NCBI RefSeq assembly: GCF_013002715.1
Contig: NZ_JABENB010000003.1
Location: forward strand, 186,001-250,000
From: Flexivirga aerilata
GTDB taxonomy: Bacteria; Actinomycetota; Actinomycetes; Actinomycetales; Dermatophilaceae
Length of the DNA stretch: 64,000 nucleotides
Direction of reading: 5' to 3'
Part shown: positions 1 through 9,187 of the stretch, piece by piece
How positions within the stretch are numbered: the stretch's first letter is position 1
How the letters are laid out: each line of letters opens with the position of its first letter
The notes under the pieces: generated by a model
What the model was told of the DNA's origin: nothing
Databases searched by the model: none
Seen by the model: the letters and a program-made list of their open reading frames with translations, nothing else
Translations under genes and position numbers: made by a program

Positions 1-1172
1 GGGCCACCGACAAGCGCGACCGCGAAGCCAGCGACTCGGCGTTTCAGCGTCAACGCACCGCCGATGCGCGGAAGGGCGAACCGGCCGCCGGCTGCCGCAT
101 GGTTGACGATATGGACATCGATGTTGCCGGCCTCGCGGATGACCGTGGCGCCGATGCCTGGTCCTGTGAGTGCGGCGGCGATCCTGCCGCGCCGGCTCAC
201 TCCGATGACGAGCTGGGTGGCGTTCACGGACTTGGCGAACTCGACCAGGGCTTGGGGAATGTCGCTACCGACGACCTGGTGGTAGGTGCCGCCGAGCTTC
301 TCGACCAATGCCCGCTGCTGGGCGAGAGCGGCCGGGTTGGCGGTGCGAAGCCCGTCTTGGCTGGATACATGGACCGCCAGCAACTCGCCACCACCGGAAC
401 GGGCGGCGATGCGCGCCCCACGGCGCAGCAGCGTCTCGCCCTCAGGCCCGCCGGTGAGGGTCACGACGACCCGCTCGCGTGCCTCCCAGGTGCTGTCGAT
501 GCCGTGCTCGGCCCGGTAGCTCTGCAAGGCTTGGTCGACCTCATCAGCCAGCCACAGCAGCGCGAGCTCGCGCAGGGCGGTGAGGTTACCGAGCCGGAAG
601 TAGTTGGACAGGGCAGCGTCGACGCGCTCGGCAGGGTAGATCAGGCCGCCGGCGAGCCGATCGCGCAGTGCTTGCGGGTCGAGGTCGATGACTTCCATCG
701 AGTCGGCGGCGCGCAGGATGTCATCGGGAATGGTCTCGCGCTGCGGGACGCCAGTGATCTGCTCGACGACATCATTCAGCGACTCGATGTGCTGGATATT
801 GAGGGTAGAGATGACGTCGATGCCAGCGTCAAGAATCTGTTGCACATCTTCCCACCGCTTTTCATGCCGTGAACCGGGGGCGTTGGTGTGCGCAAGCTCG
901 TCCACCAATGCGATGTCGGGCCTGGTGGCGATCACCGCATCGACGTCTAGCTCGGTCAAGGTAACGCCGCGGTGACTAACCATGCGACGTGGGATGAGCG
1001 AAAGTCCTTCGGCCATACTGGCTGTGGCGGCGCGTCCGTGTGTCTCCACAATGGCGACCACGACGTTCTTGCCTTCATCGACCAGACGCCGACCCTCCTC
1101 CAGCATGGCGTAGGTCTTGCCCACGCCAGGTGCTGCTCCGAGCAGCACCCGAAGCCGCCCCCGCGCAGTCAT
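1..1172 (-). CDS. kdpD: KdpD osmosensitive K+ channel sensor histidine kinase, N-terminal part (runs off the left edge)
   Basis: About 390 codons are visible, read leftward from ATG at 1172; the transmembrane and kinase parts lie outside the window. The protein opens with the KdpD cytoplasmic domain: a Walker A motif GAAPGVGKT at about residues 12-20, then ALVDELAHTNAPGSRH near residue 90. A universal-stress-like domain follows (VVTLTGGPEGETLLRRG, near residue 230). In the family this protein senses K+ or turgor and phosphorylates KdpE to switch on kdpFABC. The start lies 3 bp after the kdpC stop, so it is the distal gene of the left kdp operon. kdpE is probably the next gene leftward (inference). 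Confidence 0.93.
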   Translation of the reverse strand, partial: MTARGRLRVLLGAAPGVGKTYAMLEEGRRLVDEGKNVVVAIVETHGRAATASMAEGLSLIPRRMVSHRGVTLTELDVDAVIATRPDIALVDELAHTNAPGSRHEKRWEDVQQILDAGIDVISTLNIQHIESLNDVVEQITGVPQRETIPDDILRAADSMEVIDLDPQALRDRLAGGLIYPAERVDAALSNYFRLGNLTALRELALLWLADEVDQALQSYRAEHGIDSTWEARERVVVTLTGGPEGETLLRRGARIAARSGGGELLAVHVSSQDGLRTANPAALAQQRALVEKLGGTYHQVVGSDIPQALVEFAKSVNATQLVIGVSRRGRIAAALTGPGIGATVIREAGNIDVHIVNHAAAGGRFALPRIGGALTLKRRVAGFAVALVGG

Positions 1173-1175
1173 GGC

Positions 1176-1790
1176 TCAGCCCTCCACTTCTTCTACAGCC
1201 AGATTAAGCTCTAGGACGTTGATGCGGGGCTGGCCGAGGTAGCCCAGGTCGCGGTCTTGGGTGTGCGAGGCGACCAGGGCGCGAACAGTCTCCACGGGCA
1301 GGCCGCGTGCTTCCGCGACCCGCTGTACCTGGATCGCCGCGTAGGCGGGACTGATATGCGGGTCCAGCCCAGAGCCGGAGGCGGTCACCGCATCGGCGGG
1401 CACCTCTGAGGGCTGGACGCCGTTGAACGCGGCGATCTGGGCTCGCCGTTCGGCGATCGCTGCGATCAGGTCGGGGTTCTCCGGTCCGAGGTTTGACCCG
1501 GAGGAGGCGCCGGCGTCGTAACCGTCACCGGCGGCGGAGGGGCGGGGCTGGAAGTACTCGGGCAGCGGATTGCCGGCGGCGTCGGTGAAGGACTGACCGA
1601 TCAATGCCGAACCGACCGGTTCGCCATCGCTGGTGGTCACGATCGACCCGTTCGACTGCCACGGGAACACGAGCTGCCCTATCCCCGTGATCGCCAGCGG
1701 ATAGACCACGCCCAGAACAACCGTCAACACCAGCATGATGCGCACCGCAGTCCACACCGTGCGGGCGGAACTGCGGGCAGAACCGTTCAC
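1176..1790 (-). CDS. kdpC: KdpC, K+-transporting ATPase subunit C (copy 1)
   Basis: 204 aa, GTG start at 1790. KdpC is the single-span periplasm-facing subunit that assembles with KdpB in the KdpFABC potassium pump. One N-terminal membrane helix (about residues 15-35, LVLTVVLGVVYPLAITGI) is followed by the soluble domain with family motifs LIGQSF, YFQPRPSAAG and SGLDPHISPAYA. It sits 15 bp after kdpB and 3 bp before kdpD. All but the first 18 codons and the last few are virtually identical at DNA level to the second kdpC at 6384-6998, although the flanking kdpB genes are clearly diverged. Confidence 0.95.
   Translation of the reverse strand: MNGSARSSARTVWTAVRIMLVLTVVLGVVYPLAITGIGQLVFPWQSNGSIVTTSDGEPVGSALIGQSFTDAAGNPLPEYFQPRPSAAGDGYDAGASSGSNLGPENPDLIAAIAERRAQIAAFNGVQPSEVPADAVTASGSGLDPHISPAYAAIQVQRVAEARGLPVETVRALVASHTQDRDLGYLGQPRINVLELNLAVEEVEG
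1192..1737. repeat. 546-bp direct repeat inside kdpC, copy A
   Basis: Aligned base by base with 6400-6945. The only difference seen is G at 1281 against C at 6489. The repeat starts at the 3' end of kdpC and stops sharply within the N-terminal membrane helix codons, after which the two genes share little. Both copies have the same orientation. Confidence 0.95.
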
Positions 1791-1805
1791 GAGAAAGGCG
1801 TCCTT

Positions 1806-3959
1806 TCAATAACCGGGGAGGAGTCCGACGATCATGTCGATGAGCTTGATCCCGATGACGGGTACCAGCAGGCCGCCGACCCCATAGAACAGCAGGTTGC
1901 GGTTCAACGCGCGTGCGAGATTTGCCATCCGGTACGGCACGCCGATGAGCGCCAGCGGGATCAAGATCGCGATCACCACGACCCCGAAGATGACCGTGGA
2001 CAAGATGGCAGAGGCAGGTGAGTGCAGGCCCAGGATGTTCAACGTGGCAAGGCCGGGGAACACACCGACGAACAGAGCCGGGAAGAGCGCCACGTAGCGC
2101 ACTAGATCGTTGGCGATGTTGAAGGTCGTCAGCGCGCCGCGCGTCGCCATCTGCCGTCTACCGATGTCGATGATCTCCACCAGCTTGGTGGGGTCGTCGT
2201 CGAGGACGATCATGTTCGCCGCCTCTTTGGCAGCCGAAGTCGCGGTGTTCATCGCGACCCCGACATCCGCCTGGGCCAGCGCTGGGGCGTCATTGGTGCC
2301 ATCGCCGCTCATCGCTACGAAGTGGCCTGCCGCCTGCTCCTGCTTGATGAGATTGAGCTTGTCCTCGGGGGTCGCGTCACCGAGATAATCATCGACGCCG
2401 ACCTCTTTCGCGATCGCCGCAGCGGTCAACGGATTATCGCCGGTGACCATCAGGGTTCTGATTCCCAAGGCACGCAGTTGGCTGAGCCGGGCGGGAACGC
2501 CTTCCTTGACAACATCCTTGAGCTCAATGACCCCGAGAACCTGCCCTGGTCCACCTGCCCGCTTGACCGCGACCACCAACGGTGTTCCCCCGGCATGCGC
2601 GATCGCAGCGGTCTGTGAACGCAGTTCGTCCACCACATGACGTGTCTGCTGTGTGCCAACGTGCTTGAGCCAGCCCAGGATCGCCGACTCGGCGCCCTTC
2701 CGGACGCTGTTCCCATCGGGCAGGTCACGACCGGACATCCGAGTCTGGGCGCTGAACGGCACTCCCCTTCCCGCGTCCGGCGGGTCGTTGGCCGCGGTGA
2801 ACCCGTGTCGATGCGCCAACTCCACCGTGGAAGTTCCCTCCGGGGTGGGGTCATCCCGCGATGACAGCTCTGCAGCCCACATCAGCTCGTCCATCGTGGC
2901 ACCGGCGACCGGGGTGAAACGAGTAGCGCGGCGATCGCCTTGCGTGATCGTGCCGGTCTTGTCGAGTAGGACTGTCGTGATGTCCCCGGCGGTCTCGAGT
3001 GCATGGCCGGAGTCCACGAGCACATTGCGCTGCAGCAGCCGATACATACCGGCAATACCGGTGACCGACAGCAAGGCTGCGATTTCGGTCGGGATCAGAC
3101 AGGTCACCAACGCGACCAAGACCGGGATGGACACGGGGCTCGCGACCGGTGAGACGACCGCGTTGAGAGTCAGCGCGATCAGGACGAAGGATACCGAGAA
3201 CGAGGCCAGCAGCGCACTCAACGCGAGTTCATTCGGTGCTTTCTGCCGGCGAGCACCCTCGGCGAGCTCGATCATCCGGTCGACCTCGGTGTCCCCCAGG
3301 GGTGTCGTGACGCGCACCATGACCCGATCCGACAGCACCCGGGTGCCGCCGGTGACGGCAGAGCGGTCGCCGCCGGACTCGCGGATGACCGGCGCGGACT
3401 CCCCGGTGATTGCCGACTCGTCCACGGACGCGATGCCCCAGATAACCTCACCGTCTGCGGGAATCACGTCCCCGGTGGTCAAGACCACGATGTCGCCGGG
3501 CTGTAGCTCCGCGGAGTTCACGTCGCGGATGCTCGATCTGTGACCGCCCGCGTCGTTCTCCGAATCATAGTGATGCACACGATGTGCAGTGGTGCTCTCC
3601 CGGATGAGCCGGAGCGAACTCGTCCGCGCTCGCCCGCGCCCCTCGGCCAGCGACTCGGCGAGGTTCGCGGCAAGAAGGGTCAGCCACAGCCAGACGGCGA
3701 TCGTCCAGGTGAAACCTGCGGGTAGCACGGTTCCGCCGGATGGTGCAGGCCCGCCGACGAACGGTTCGCCGATCGCGACGATGGTCGTCAGCGCAGCCCC
3801 GCACCACACGATGAACAGCACCGGGTTGCGTGCTTGTGACCTAGGGTTGAGTTTGCGAATCGTGCTCCCCAGCAAGGGGCGAATGGCCCGCCAGAGCATC
3901 CGGATTCGAGGCCAGACACGCCTGCCGGTGAAGCGTTGCACCGTTGATGCCATCGTCAT
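1806..3959 (-). CDS. kdpB: KdpB, K+-transporting P-type ATPase catalytic subunit (divergent copy 1)
   Basis: 717 aa. The ATG at 3957-3959 overlaps the kdpA stop by 4 bp. It carries the P-type ATPase signatures: TGES near residue 190, DKTGT near 330 (phosphorylated Asp), MVTGDNP and SGDGTNDAP. It couples ATP hydrolysis to K+ uptake through KdpA. Several positions depart from the usual KdpB sequence: IANDLVRY where families have ANDxAKYF (the TM5 Asp/Lys pair; the Lys is Arg here), GMYRL for GMDRL, and AKEAANMIVLD for [11 protein letters not shown]. The paralogue at 7019-9184 has the canonical residues. It may be a specialised or weakened pump subunit. Confidence 0.93.
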   Translation of the reverse strand: MTMASTVQRFTGRRVWPRIRMLWRAIRPLLGSTIRKLNPRSQARNPVLFIVWCGAALTTIVAIGEPFVGGPAPSGGTVLPAGFTWTIAVWLWLTLLAANLAESLAEGRGRARTSSLRLIRESTTAHRVHHYDSENDAGGHRSSIRDVNSAELQPGDIVVLTTGDVIPADGEVIWGIASVDESAITGESAPVIRESGGDRSAVTGGTRVLSDRVMVRVTTPLGDTEVDRMIELAEGARRQKAPNELALSALLASFSVSFVLIALTLNAVVSPVASPVSIPVLVALVTCLIPTEIAALLSVTGIAGMYRLLQRNVLVDSGHALETAGDITTVLLDKTGTITQGDRRATRFTPVAGATMDELMWAAELSSRDDPTPEGTSTVELAHRHGFTAANDPPDAGRGVPFSAQTRMSGRDLPDGNSVRKGAESAILGWLKHVGTQQTRHVVDELRSQTAAIAHAGGTPLVVAVKRAGGPGQVLGVIELKDVVKEGVPARLSQLRALGIRTLMVTGDNPLTAAAIAKEVGVDDYLGDATPEDKLNLIKQEQAAGHFVAMSGDGTNDAPALAQADVGVAMNTATSAAKEAANMIVLDDDPTKLVEIIDIGRRQMATRGALTTFNIANDLVRYVALFPALFVGVFPGLATLNILGLHSPASAILSTVIFGVVVIAILIPLALIGVPYRMANLARALNRNLLFYGVGGLLVPVIGIKLIDMIVGLLPGY

Positions 3960-5629
3960 CCCAGCCCCTCCGCCAGCGGACCCACCATCAGAACGGGGAT
4001 GAACGTCGGGACCGCGACGAACACGATGACACCAACGAGCAGGGCCACGAACTGTGGTCGGTGCAGCGGCAGTTCGGTGGCGGTCGACGCGGCACGGTCT
4101 TGTGCCGCGAACGAGCCCGCCAACGCCAGCACCAAGGCGATCGGGACGAACCGGCCCAGCAGGATGATGACCCCCAGGGTGGTGTTGAGCCAGGGGGTGT
4201 CCGCACTGAACCCGGCGAACGCGGAGCCATTGTTGATGGCGGCGGAAACGAATGCGTACAGAACCTCGGACATGCCGTGCGCACCGGGATTGCCCATGCC
4301 CTCGGTCACTATCTCCTCGTGCACCGCTGGGATCGCCAGACTGATCGCCATCCCGGCCAGCGCGAGAGCCGGCATCACCAGGATGAACAGGCTTGCGAGC
4401 TTCACCTCGCGCACCCCGACGCGTTTGCCGAGGAACACCGGTGCCCGACCCAGCAGCAGCCCGGTCAGGAACACAGCGATCACGGCCATCACCAAGATCG
4501 TGTAGAGGCCGGCCCCGACGCCACCCGGCGAGACCTCACCGAGCATCATGTTGAGGATCGCGACCATCCCACCCAGCGCCGTGTAGGACCCGTGCATCGA
4601 GTTCGCCGCACCTCCGGAGGTTCCCGTGGTGGCAGTGGCGAACAGGGTCGATCCGATAATCCCGAACCGTTGCTCCTTGCCCTCCATCGCGCTTCCTGCC
4701 AACTCCGGAGCGGTACCCTTGCCGGCCAGCTCGAACGCGGTCACTAGCGTGAACACCACCACGAACAGCACGGCCATCGCCGCTGCGATCGCGTACCCCA
4801 TGCGATGGTCGCCCACCATCCGCCCGAAGGTGCGCGGCAGGGAGAATGGGATGACTAGCAGCAGGAACACCTGGAACAGGTTCGCCCAGGGGGACGGGTT
4901 CTCGAACGGATGAGCCGAGTTCGCGTTGAAGAACCCACCACCGTTGGTGCCTAGCATCTTGATCGCCTCTTGCGAGGCGACCGGCCCGCCGGGGATCGTC
5001 TGGGGGCTGCCGGTCAGGGTGGTCACGTCGGTGAAACCGTTGAAGTTCTGGATCACCCCGCCTGCGAGTAGGACGAGCGCAGCCAGCACCGAGAACGGCA
5101 GCAGGATGCGCAGCGTCCCGCGCACCAGGTCCACCCAGAAGTTGCCGATGCTGCCGCCCCGGCGGTAAGCCAACCCGCGCACCAGCGCGACCGCGACCGC
5201 CATTCCCACGGCAGCCGACACGAAGTTCTGAACCGACAGGCCGGCCATCTGCACGAGGTAGCCGAGGGTCTGTTCGGGCGAGTAAGCCTGCCAGTTCGTG
5301 TTCCCCACGAACGACGCTGCGGTATTGAATGCGAGGTCTTCGCGGACCGGCGGCAGACCAAGCGAGTACGGCAGCAGATGCTGTGTGCGTTGCAGGAGAT
5401 AGAGTCCGACCAGTCCCGCGCCGGAAAAGACCAGGACCGCACGCAGATACGCCTGCCAGGACTGTTCGCTGTCCGGATTCACACCTACCAGCCGGTACAG
5501 TCCCCGCTCGACCTTCCAGCTCTTAGGTGTCGTGAAGACCCACGCCATGTAGTCGCCCAGAGGGCGGTACGCCACGACGAGGAGGACACCCAGCGTCAAC
5601 AGGGCGCAGATGGCGATAAGCCACTCCAT
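3956..5629 (-). CDS. kdpA: KdpA, K+-transporting ATPase potassium-binding subunit (copy 1)
   Basis: 557 aa, usual length. It is a polytopic membrane subunit related to the potassium-channel superfamily that selects and passes K+. Pore-loop sequences are visible: [48 protein letters not shown] and [12 protein letters not shown]. The last two differ from copy 2 ([19 protein letters not shown]), which matches the common form. The start shares a base with the kdpF stop (TGATG) and the stop overlaps the kdpB start, so the genes are translationally coupled. Confidence 0.94.
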   Translation of the reverse strand: MEWLIAICALLTLGVLLVVAYRPLGDYMAWVFTTPKSWKVERGLYRLVGVNPDSEQSWQAYLRAVLVFSGAGLVGLYLLQRTQHLLPYSLGLPPVREDLAFNTAASFVGNTNWQAYSPEQTLGYLVQMAGLSVQNFVSAAVGMAVAVALVRGLAYRRGGSIGNFWVDLVRGTLRILLPFSVLAALVLLAGGVIQNFNGFTDVTTLTGSPQTIPGGPVASQEAIKMLGTNGGGFFNANSAHPFENPSPWANLFQVFLLLVIPFSLPRTFGRMVGDHRMGYAIAAAMAVLFVVVFTLVTAFELAGKGTAPELAGSAMEGKEQRFGIIGSTLFATATTGTSGGAANSMHGSYTALGGMVAILNMMLGEVSPGGVGAGLYTILVMAVIAVFLTGLLLGRAPVFLGKRVGVREVKLASLFILVMPALALAGMAISLAIPAVHEEIVTEGMGNPGAHGMSEVLYAFVSAAINNGSAFAGFSADTPWLNTTLGVIILLGRFVPIALVLALAGSFAAQDRAASTATELPLHRPQFVALLVGVIVFVAVPTFIPVLMVGPLAEGLG

Positions 5630-5718
5630 CAGAACCGCTCCGGCGAGACCAATGCGAACACCAGATACACGATCGCCGCGACGGCCAGCGCCGCAGCCAT
5701 CACCTCCACGACGATCAC
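5629..5718 (-). CDS. kdpF: KdpF, small K+-ATPase subunit (copy 1)
   Basis: 29 codons from GTG at 5718. A single hydrophobic helix ends in the KdpF-typical SPERF. KdpF is a membrane peptide that stabilises the KdpABC complex. It directly precedes kdpA with a TGATG junction, and its own GTG start overlaps the stop of the upstream microORF (GTGA). Confidence 0.88.
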   Translation of the reverse strand: MIVVEVMAAALAVAAIVYLVFALVSPERF

Positions 5719-5798
5719 AGCCTTGCTAGCGCCTTCCCGAGCACGCCGATCCCGACCAGCAGTGCCACGCTGCCAAGCAGGTAGGCCACATCCAGCAC
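5715..5798 (-). CDS. Conserved 27-aa membrane microORF in front of kdpF (copy 1)
   Basis: GTG at 5798, preceded by a Shine-Dalgarno-like GGAACGGAG. The 27-residue product begins VLD, is almost entirely hydrophobic, and ends GKALARL (basic tail). Its stop overlaps the kdpF start as GTGA. The same arrangement, length, start and GKAL ending occur before the second kdpF (10947-11030), with different residues in the helix. That pattern of protein-level conservation argues for a real translated gene. I know of no named Kdp subunit corresponding to it; a second small membrane partner or a translational-coupling leader are both possible. Confidence 0.65.
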   Translation of the reverse strand: MLDVAYLLGSVALLVGIGVLGKALARL

Positions 5799-5882
5799 TG
5801 AAGACTCCGTTCCTCGACTGCATCCCTCACGGGAACTCTGAGTCCCGATACAACACCGAGACGCAGCTCGCGAGGAGCACTC

Positions 5883-5933
5883 CTAACGGAACGCATACGG
5901 GGATTGCGGCAACCCTCGCGCTATCCAAACGGT
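5883..5933 (-). promoter_or_regulatory. Conserved 51-bp kdp upstream block, copy 1
   Basis: The block lies about 85 bp upstream of the first microORF and reads CTAACGGAACGCATAC at its left end on the + strand. The same 51-bp block with identical length and no gaps occurs at 11134-11184 and 11435-11485. On the transcribed strand it carries two CGTATG-like elements about 30 bp apart. It probably holds the kdp promoter and regulator site (KdpE is the obvious candidate), which is inference. The rest of 5799-6022 is leader with no gene. Confidence 0.6.
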
Positions 5934-6022
5934 CTCGCTGTCGCGCGAGTCCGATTGGGAGTTCTTGTTGCCGTGCTGAATGAAAGGACGAGGCCGACCC
6001 AGCGCTTCGGGTGTCGCTCGAA

Positions 6023-6337
6023 CTACTCGCCTACCAGGCTCGGCGTTCGCGCAGCGATCCGCAGTCGACGCTGCATGGCCGTCGCGACGCGGGCGAGCAC
6101 CAGCAGGTCGTTCGGCTGGGACACGGTCGCCGCCGCGATCACCGAGTCGTACGGACCGTCGACTACCCGCCGACACTTCAAGGCGAAATGACGAAACAGC
6201 GTCATCGCTCCCCTCGGCTGCGCAGCGATCTGCGCGGTCGTCGTCTGGTCGTAGCCGCGCTCCTCGAACAGCCTCAGCGCCGCATCAAGCAGTCGCCGCC
6301 TCGTCTGCTCACGCCGACCCGACCGTTCAGCCATCAC
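6023..6337 (-). pseudogene. Truncated TetR-family regulator
   Basis: 104 aa against about 190-200 for the family. The N-terminal DNA-binding domain is recognisable (RREQTRRRLLDAALRLFEERGYDQTT, split by family comparison, then MTLFRHF at about residues 46-52). The helix-turn-helix segment is irregular (QIAAQPRGAMTLF, about one residue short). Translation ends at SLVGE, without most of the ligand-binding domain. The next bases downstream are the leader of the left kdp operon. It lies 46 bp after kdpC copy 2 in the same direction. Its C-terminal half was probably lost when the two kdp operons were joined. Confidence 0.65.
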
Positions 6338-6383
6338 CCAACGTTAGCCACTAGCAAGAACGAAGAAAGGCAGCCCTTACCGC

Positions 6384-6998
6384 TCAGTCATTCCACCGAT
6401 CTACAGCCAGATTAAGCTCTAGGACGTTGATGCGGGGCTGGCCGAGGTAGCCCAGGTCGCGGTCTTGGGTGTGCGAGGCGACCAGGGCCCGAACAGTCTC
6501 CACGGGCAGGCCGCGTGCTTCCGCGACCCGCTGTACCTGGATCGCCGCGTAGGCGGGACTGATATGCGGGTCCAGCCCAGAGCCGGAGGCGGTCACCGCA
6601 TCGGCGGGCACCTCTGAGGGCTGGACGCCGTTGAACGCGGCGATCTGGGCTCGCCGTTCGGCGATCGCTGCGATCAGGTCGGGGTTCTCCGGTCCGAGGT
6701 TTGACCCGGAGGAGGCGCCGGCGTCGTAACCGTCACCGGCGGCGGAGGGGCGGGGCTGGAAGTACTCGGGCAGCGGATTGCCGGCGGCGTCGGTGAAGGA
6801 CTGACCGATCAATGCCGAACCGACCGGTTCGCCATCGCTGGTGGTCACGATCGACCCGTTCGACTGCCACGGGAACACGAGCTGCCCTATCCCCGTGATC
6901 GCCAGCGGATAGACCACGCCCAGAACAACCGTCAACACCAGCATGGCGCGTGCGGCGACGAGGATGACGCGCGTGTTCGCGCGAATGTGGGTATTCAT
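6384..6998 (-). CDS. kdpC: KdpC, K+-transporting ATPase subunit C (copy 2)
   Basis: 204 aa, ATG at 6998. Same subunit and domain layout as copy 1: one N-terminal helix, then the soluble KdpC domain. From about residue 19 to near the end it is identical to copy 1 apart from one base. The first 18 residues (with INTHIRANTRVILVAARAM-like sequence) and the last few differ. It follows kdpB copy 2 by 20 bp and closes the right-hand kdp operon apart from the broken tetR. Confidence 0.95.
   Translation of the reverse strand: MNTHIRANTRVILVAARAMLVLTVVLGVVYPLAITGIGQLVFPWQSNGSIVTTSDGEPVGSALIGQSFTDAAGNPLPEYFQPRPSAAGDGYDAGASSGSNLGPENPDLIAAIAERRAQIAAFNGVQPSEVPADAVTASGSGLDPHISPAYAAIQVQRVAEARGLPVETVRALVASHTQDRDLGYLGQPRINVLELNLAVDRWND
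6400..6945. repeat. 546-bp direct repeat inside kdpC, copy B
   Basis: Partner of 1192-1737, with one mismatch seen (6489). Both boundaries are abrupt: outside the repeat the kdpC ends and the adjacent kdpB genes are only moderately similar. This points to a recent conversion or recombination tract rather than a recent duplication of the operon. Confidence 0.95.
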
Positions 6999-7018
6999 GA
7001 TGACCTTTCACTGGTGAA

Positions 7019-9184
7019 TCAGAATCCGGGGATCAGGCTGACTACGAGGTCGATGAGTTTGATCCCAACGAATGGCGCGATGATTCCGCCGACGCCGTAG
7101 ATGAGCAGGTTGCGGTTCAGTGTCTTGGACGCGCTCAGTGCGCGGTATTTCACACCGCGGAGCGCGAGCGGCACCAGCAGCACGATGATGATGGCGTTGA
7201 AGATGATCGCGGAGAGCACCGCCGATGCAGGTGAGTGCAGTCCCATGATGTTCAGCACCGCAAGACCGGGAAACACCCCCATGAACATTGCTGGGATGAT
7301 TGCGAAGTATTTCGCGATGTCGTTCGCGATCGAGAACGTCGTGAGCGCCCCGCGAGTGATGAGCAACTGCTTTCCGATCCGTACGATGTCGATGAGCTTG
7401 GTCGGATCGGAGTCGAGATCGACCATGTTGCCTGCTTCTTTCGCTGCCGACGTGCCCGTGTTCATCGCGACCCCGACATCCGCCTGGGCCAGCGCGGGCG
7501 CGTCGTTGGTGCCGTCACCGGTCATCGCCACGAGATTGCCGCCGTCTTGCTCCTTACGGATGAGTACGAGCTTGTCCTCGGGGGTGGCCTCGGCGAGGTA
7601 GTCATCGACGCCGGCCTCTTTCGCGATCGCCGCAGCGGTCAGCGGGTTGTCGCCGGTGATCATGACGGTGCGGATGCCCATCGACCGCAGCTCGGCGAAG
7701 CGGTCCGCTAGTCCGTCCTTCACGATGTCTTTCAGGTGCACGATCCCGAGAATCTGCGGGGGGACGCCGGGGGCTTTGATAGCGACGACGAGCGGTGTTC
7801 CCCCGGAGCGGGAGATGTGCTCGGTGTGTTCCTCGACCTCGGCAATCACGCTGGACGGCAGGGGCCGGCCATCGGCCTCCAGCCATGACGTTATCGCCGA
7901 ACCGGCCCCCTTGCGCAGTTGGGTCCCATCGGACAGGTCGAGGCCGGACATCCGGGTCTGCGCGGTGAACGGGACGACCTCACCCCCACTGGGTGTGACC
8001 TCAACGCCCTCGGCACCGGCGAGCTCCACGATGGATGCCCCTTCCGGTGTCGGGTCGGCGAGGGAGGCGAGCGCGGCAGCACGACTCAGCTCGCCCGGCT
8101 GGATGCCAGCAAGCGGGACGAACGCGCTGGCACGGCGGTTGCCATAGGTGATCGTGCCGGTCTTGTCCAGCAGCAGGGTGGTGACATCCCCGGCGGCCTC
8201 CACGGCACGACCGGACATGGCCAGCACGTTGCGCTGCACGAGCCGGTCCATGCCGGCGATCCCGATCGCCGACAGCAGTGCCCCGATGGTGGTGGGGATC
8301 AGGCACACCAGCAGCGCGATCAGCACGGTGATGCTCACCGGGCTGGCCGCGTAGGAGGCGATCGGGTTGAGCGTGAGGGCAACGGTAACGAAGATGATCG
8401 ACAGCGCGGCCAGCAGTATGCTCAGCGCGATCTCGTTCGGGGTCTTCTGCCGCGCGGCCCCCTCGACCAGGGCGATCATCCGATCCACGAACGTCTCGCC
8501 GGGTCGCGAGGTGATGCGTACCACGATCCGGTCCGAGAGCACCCGGGTGCCGCCGGTGACGGCAGAGCGGTCGCCGCCGGACTCCCGGATCACCGGCGCA
8601 GACTCCCCGGTGATCGCCGACTCATCCACGGACGCGATTCCCCACACGATGTCACCGTCGCCGGGGATCAGCTCACCCGCCGAGACGACCACGACATCTC
8701 CGAGCCGCAGTTCGGCCGAGGAGACAGCTTGCAGCAACGCTCGTTCCGCCCCTGCGTCGGTCACCGCGTCGTAGTGTCCGGTAACACGGCTAGCGGTGGT
8801 AGTGCTGCGGGTCTTGCGCAGCGACTCCGCCTGCGCCTTCCCACGGCCTTCGGCCACCGCCTCGGCGAGATTGGCGAACAGCACCGTGAGCCACAGCCAA
8901 ACCGCGATCGCCCAGGTGAACGACCACGGCACTGCAGTCCCACCGGAGGAAGCAGGCCCGCCGAGGAACGGTTCCGCGATCGCCAGAGCAGTGGTCAGCA
9001 CGGCCCCCACCCAAACGATGAACATCACCGGGTTGCGCCACTGCTGGCGCGGGTCGAGCTTGCGGAACGCACCCGGTGCCGCCGTGACGAGCTGCACCCA
9101 GGAGAAGGTGCCGCGAGGGATGCCGCTACCGGCGGATGAGCTGCCGGCAGATGAGCTGTGGACGGATGAAGTTGTTGTGGACAT
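7019..9184 (-). CDS. kdpB: KdpB, K+-transporting P-type ATPase catalytic subunit (copy 2, canonical)
   Basis: 721 aa, ATG at 9184, starting 3 bp after the kdpA stop. It has [13 protein letters not shown] (near residue 337), [14 protein letters not shown] and [16 protein letters not shown]. The TM5 sequence is [14 protein letters not shown], keeping the Asp and Lys that couple ATPase activity to K+ movement, and GMDRL and [11 protein letters not shown] are standard. The N-terminus has a serine/glycine-rich stretch ([13 protein letters not shown]). This is the better candidate for a fully active KdpB. Confidence 0.96.
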   Translation of the reverse strand: MSTTTSSVHSSSAGSSSAGSGIPRGTFSWVQLVTAAPGAFRKLDPRQQWRNPVMFIVWVGAVLTTALAIAEPFLGGPASSGGTAVPWSFTWAIAVWLWLTVLFANLAEAVAEGRGKAQAESLRKTRSTTTASRVTGHYDAVTDAGAERALLQAVSSAELRLGDVVVVSAGELIPGDGDIVWGIASVDESAITGESAPVIRESGGDRSAVTGGTRVLSDRIVVRITSRPGETFVDRMIALVEGAARQKTPNEIALSILLAALSIIFVTVALTLNPIASYAASPVSITVLIALLVCLIPTTIGALLSAIGIAGMDRLVQRNVLAMSGRAVEAAGDVTTLLLDKTGTITYGNRRASAFVPLAGIQPGELSRAAALASLADPTPEGASIVELAGAEGVEVTPSGGEVVPFTAQTRMSGLDLSDGTQLRKGAGSAITSWLEADGRPLPSSVIAEVEEHTEHISRSGGTPLVVAIKAPGVPPQILGIVHLKDIVKDGLADRFAELRSMGIRTVMITGDNPLTAAAIAKEAGVDDYLAEATPEDKLVLIRKEQDGGNLVAMTGDGTNDAPALAQADVGVAMNTGTSAAKEAGNMVDLDSDPTKLIDIVRIGKQLLITRGALTTFSIANDIAKYFAIIPAMFMGVFPGLAVLNIMGLHSPASAVLSAIIFNAIIIVLLVPLALRGVKYRALSASKTLNRNLLIYGVGGIIAPFVGIKLIDLVVSLIPGF

Positions 9185-9187
9185 GAT

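Noticed and set aside
99..872. Long + strand open frame opposite kdpD
   Set aside because: Shadow frame of high-GC kdpD; the minus-strand product matches KdpD throughout.
3575..3587. GCACACGATGTGC, identical to one of the IclR-cassette palindromes, inside kdpB copy 1
   Set aside because: It lies within coding sequence (a His-rich stretch), is single, and has no promoter context; probably chance.
5799..6022. Possible c-di-AMP (ydaO-type) riboswitch in the kdp leaders
   Set aside because: Such riboswitches can control K+ uptake genes, but I could not find the conserved ydaO core sequence in either leader.
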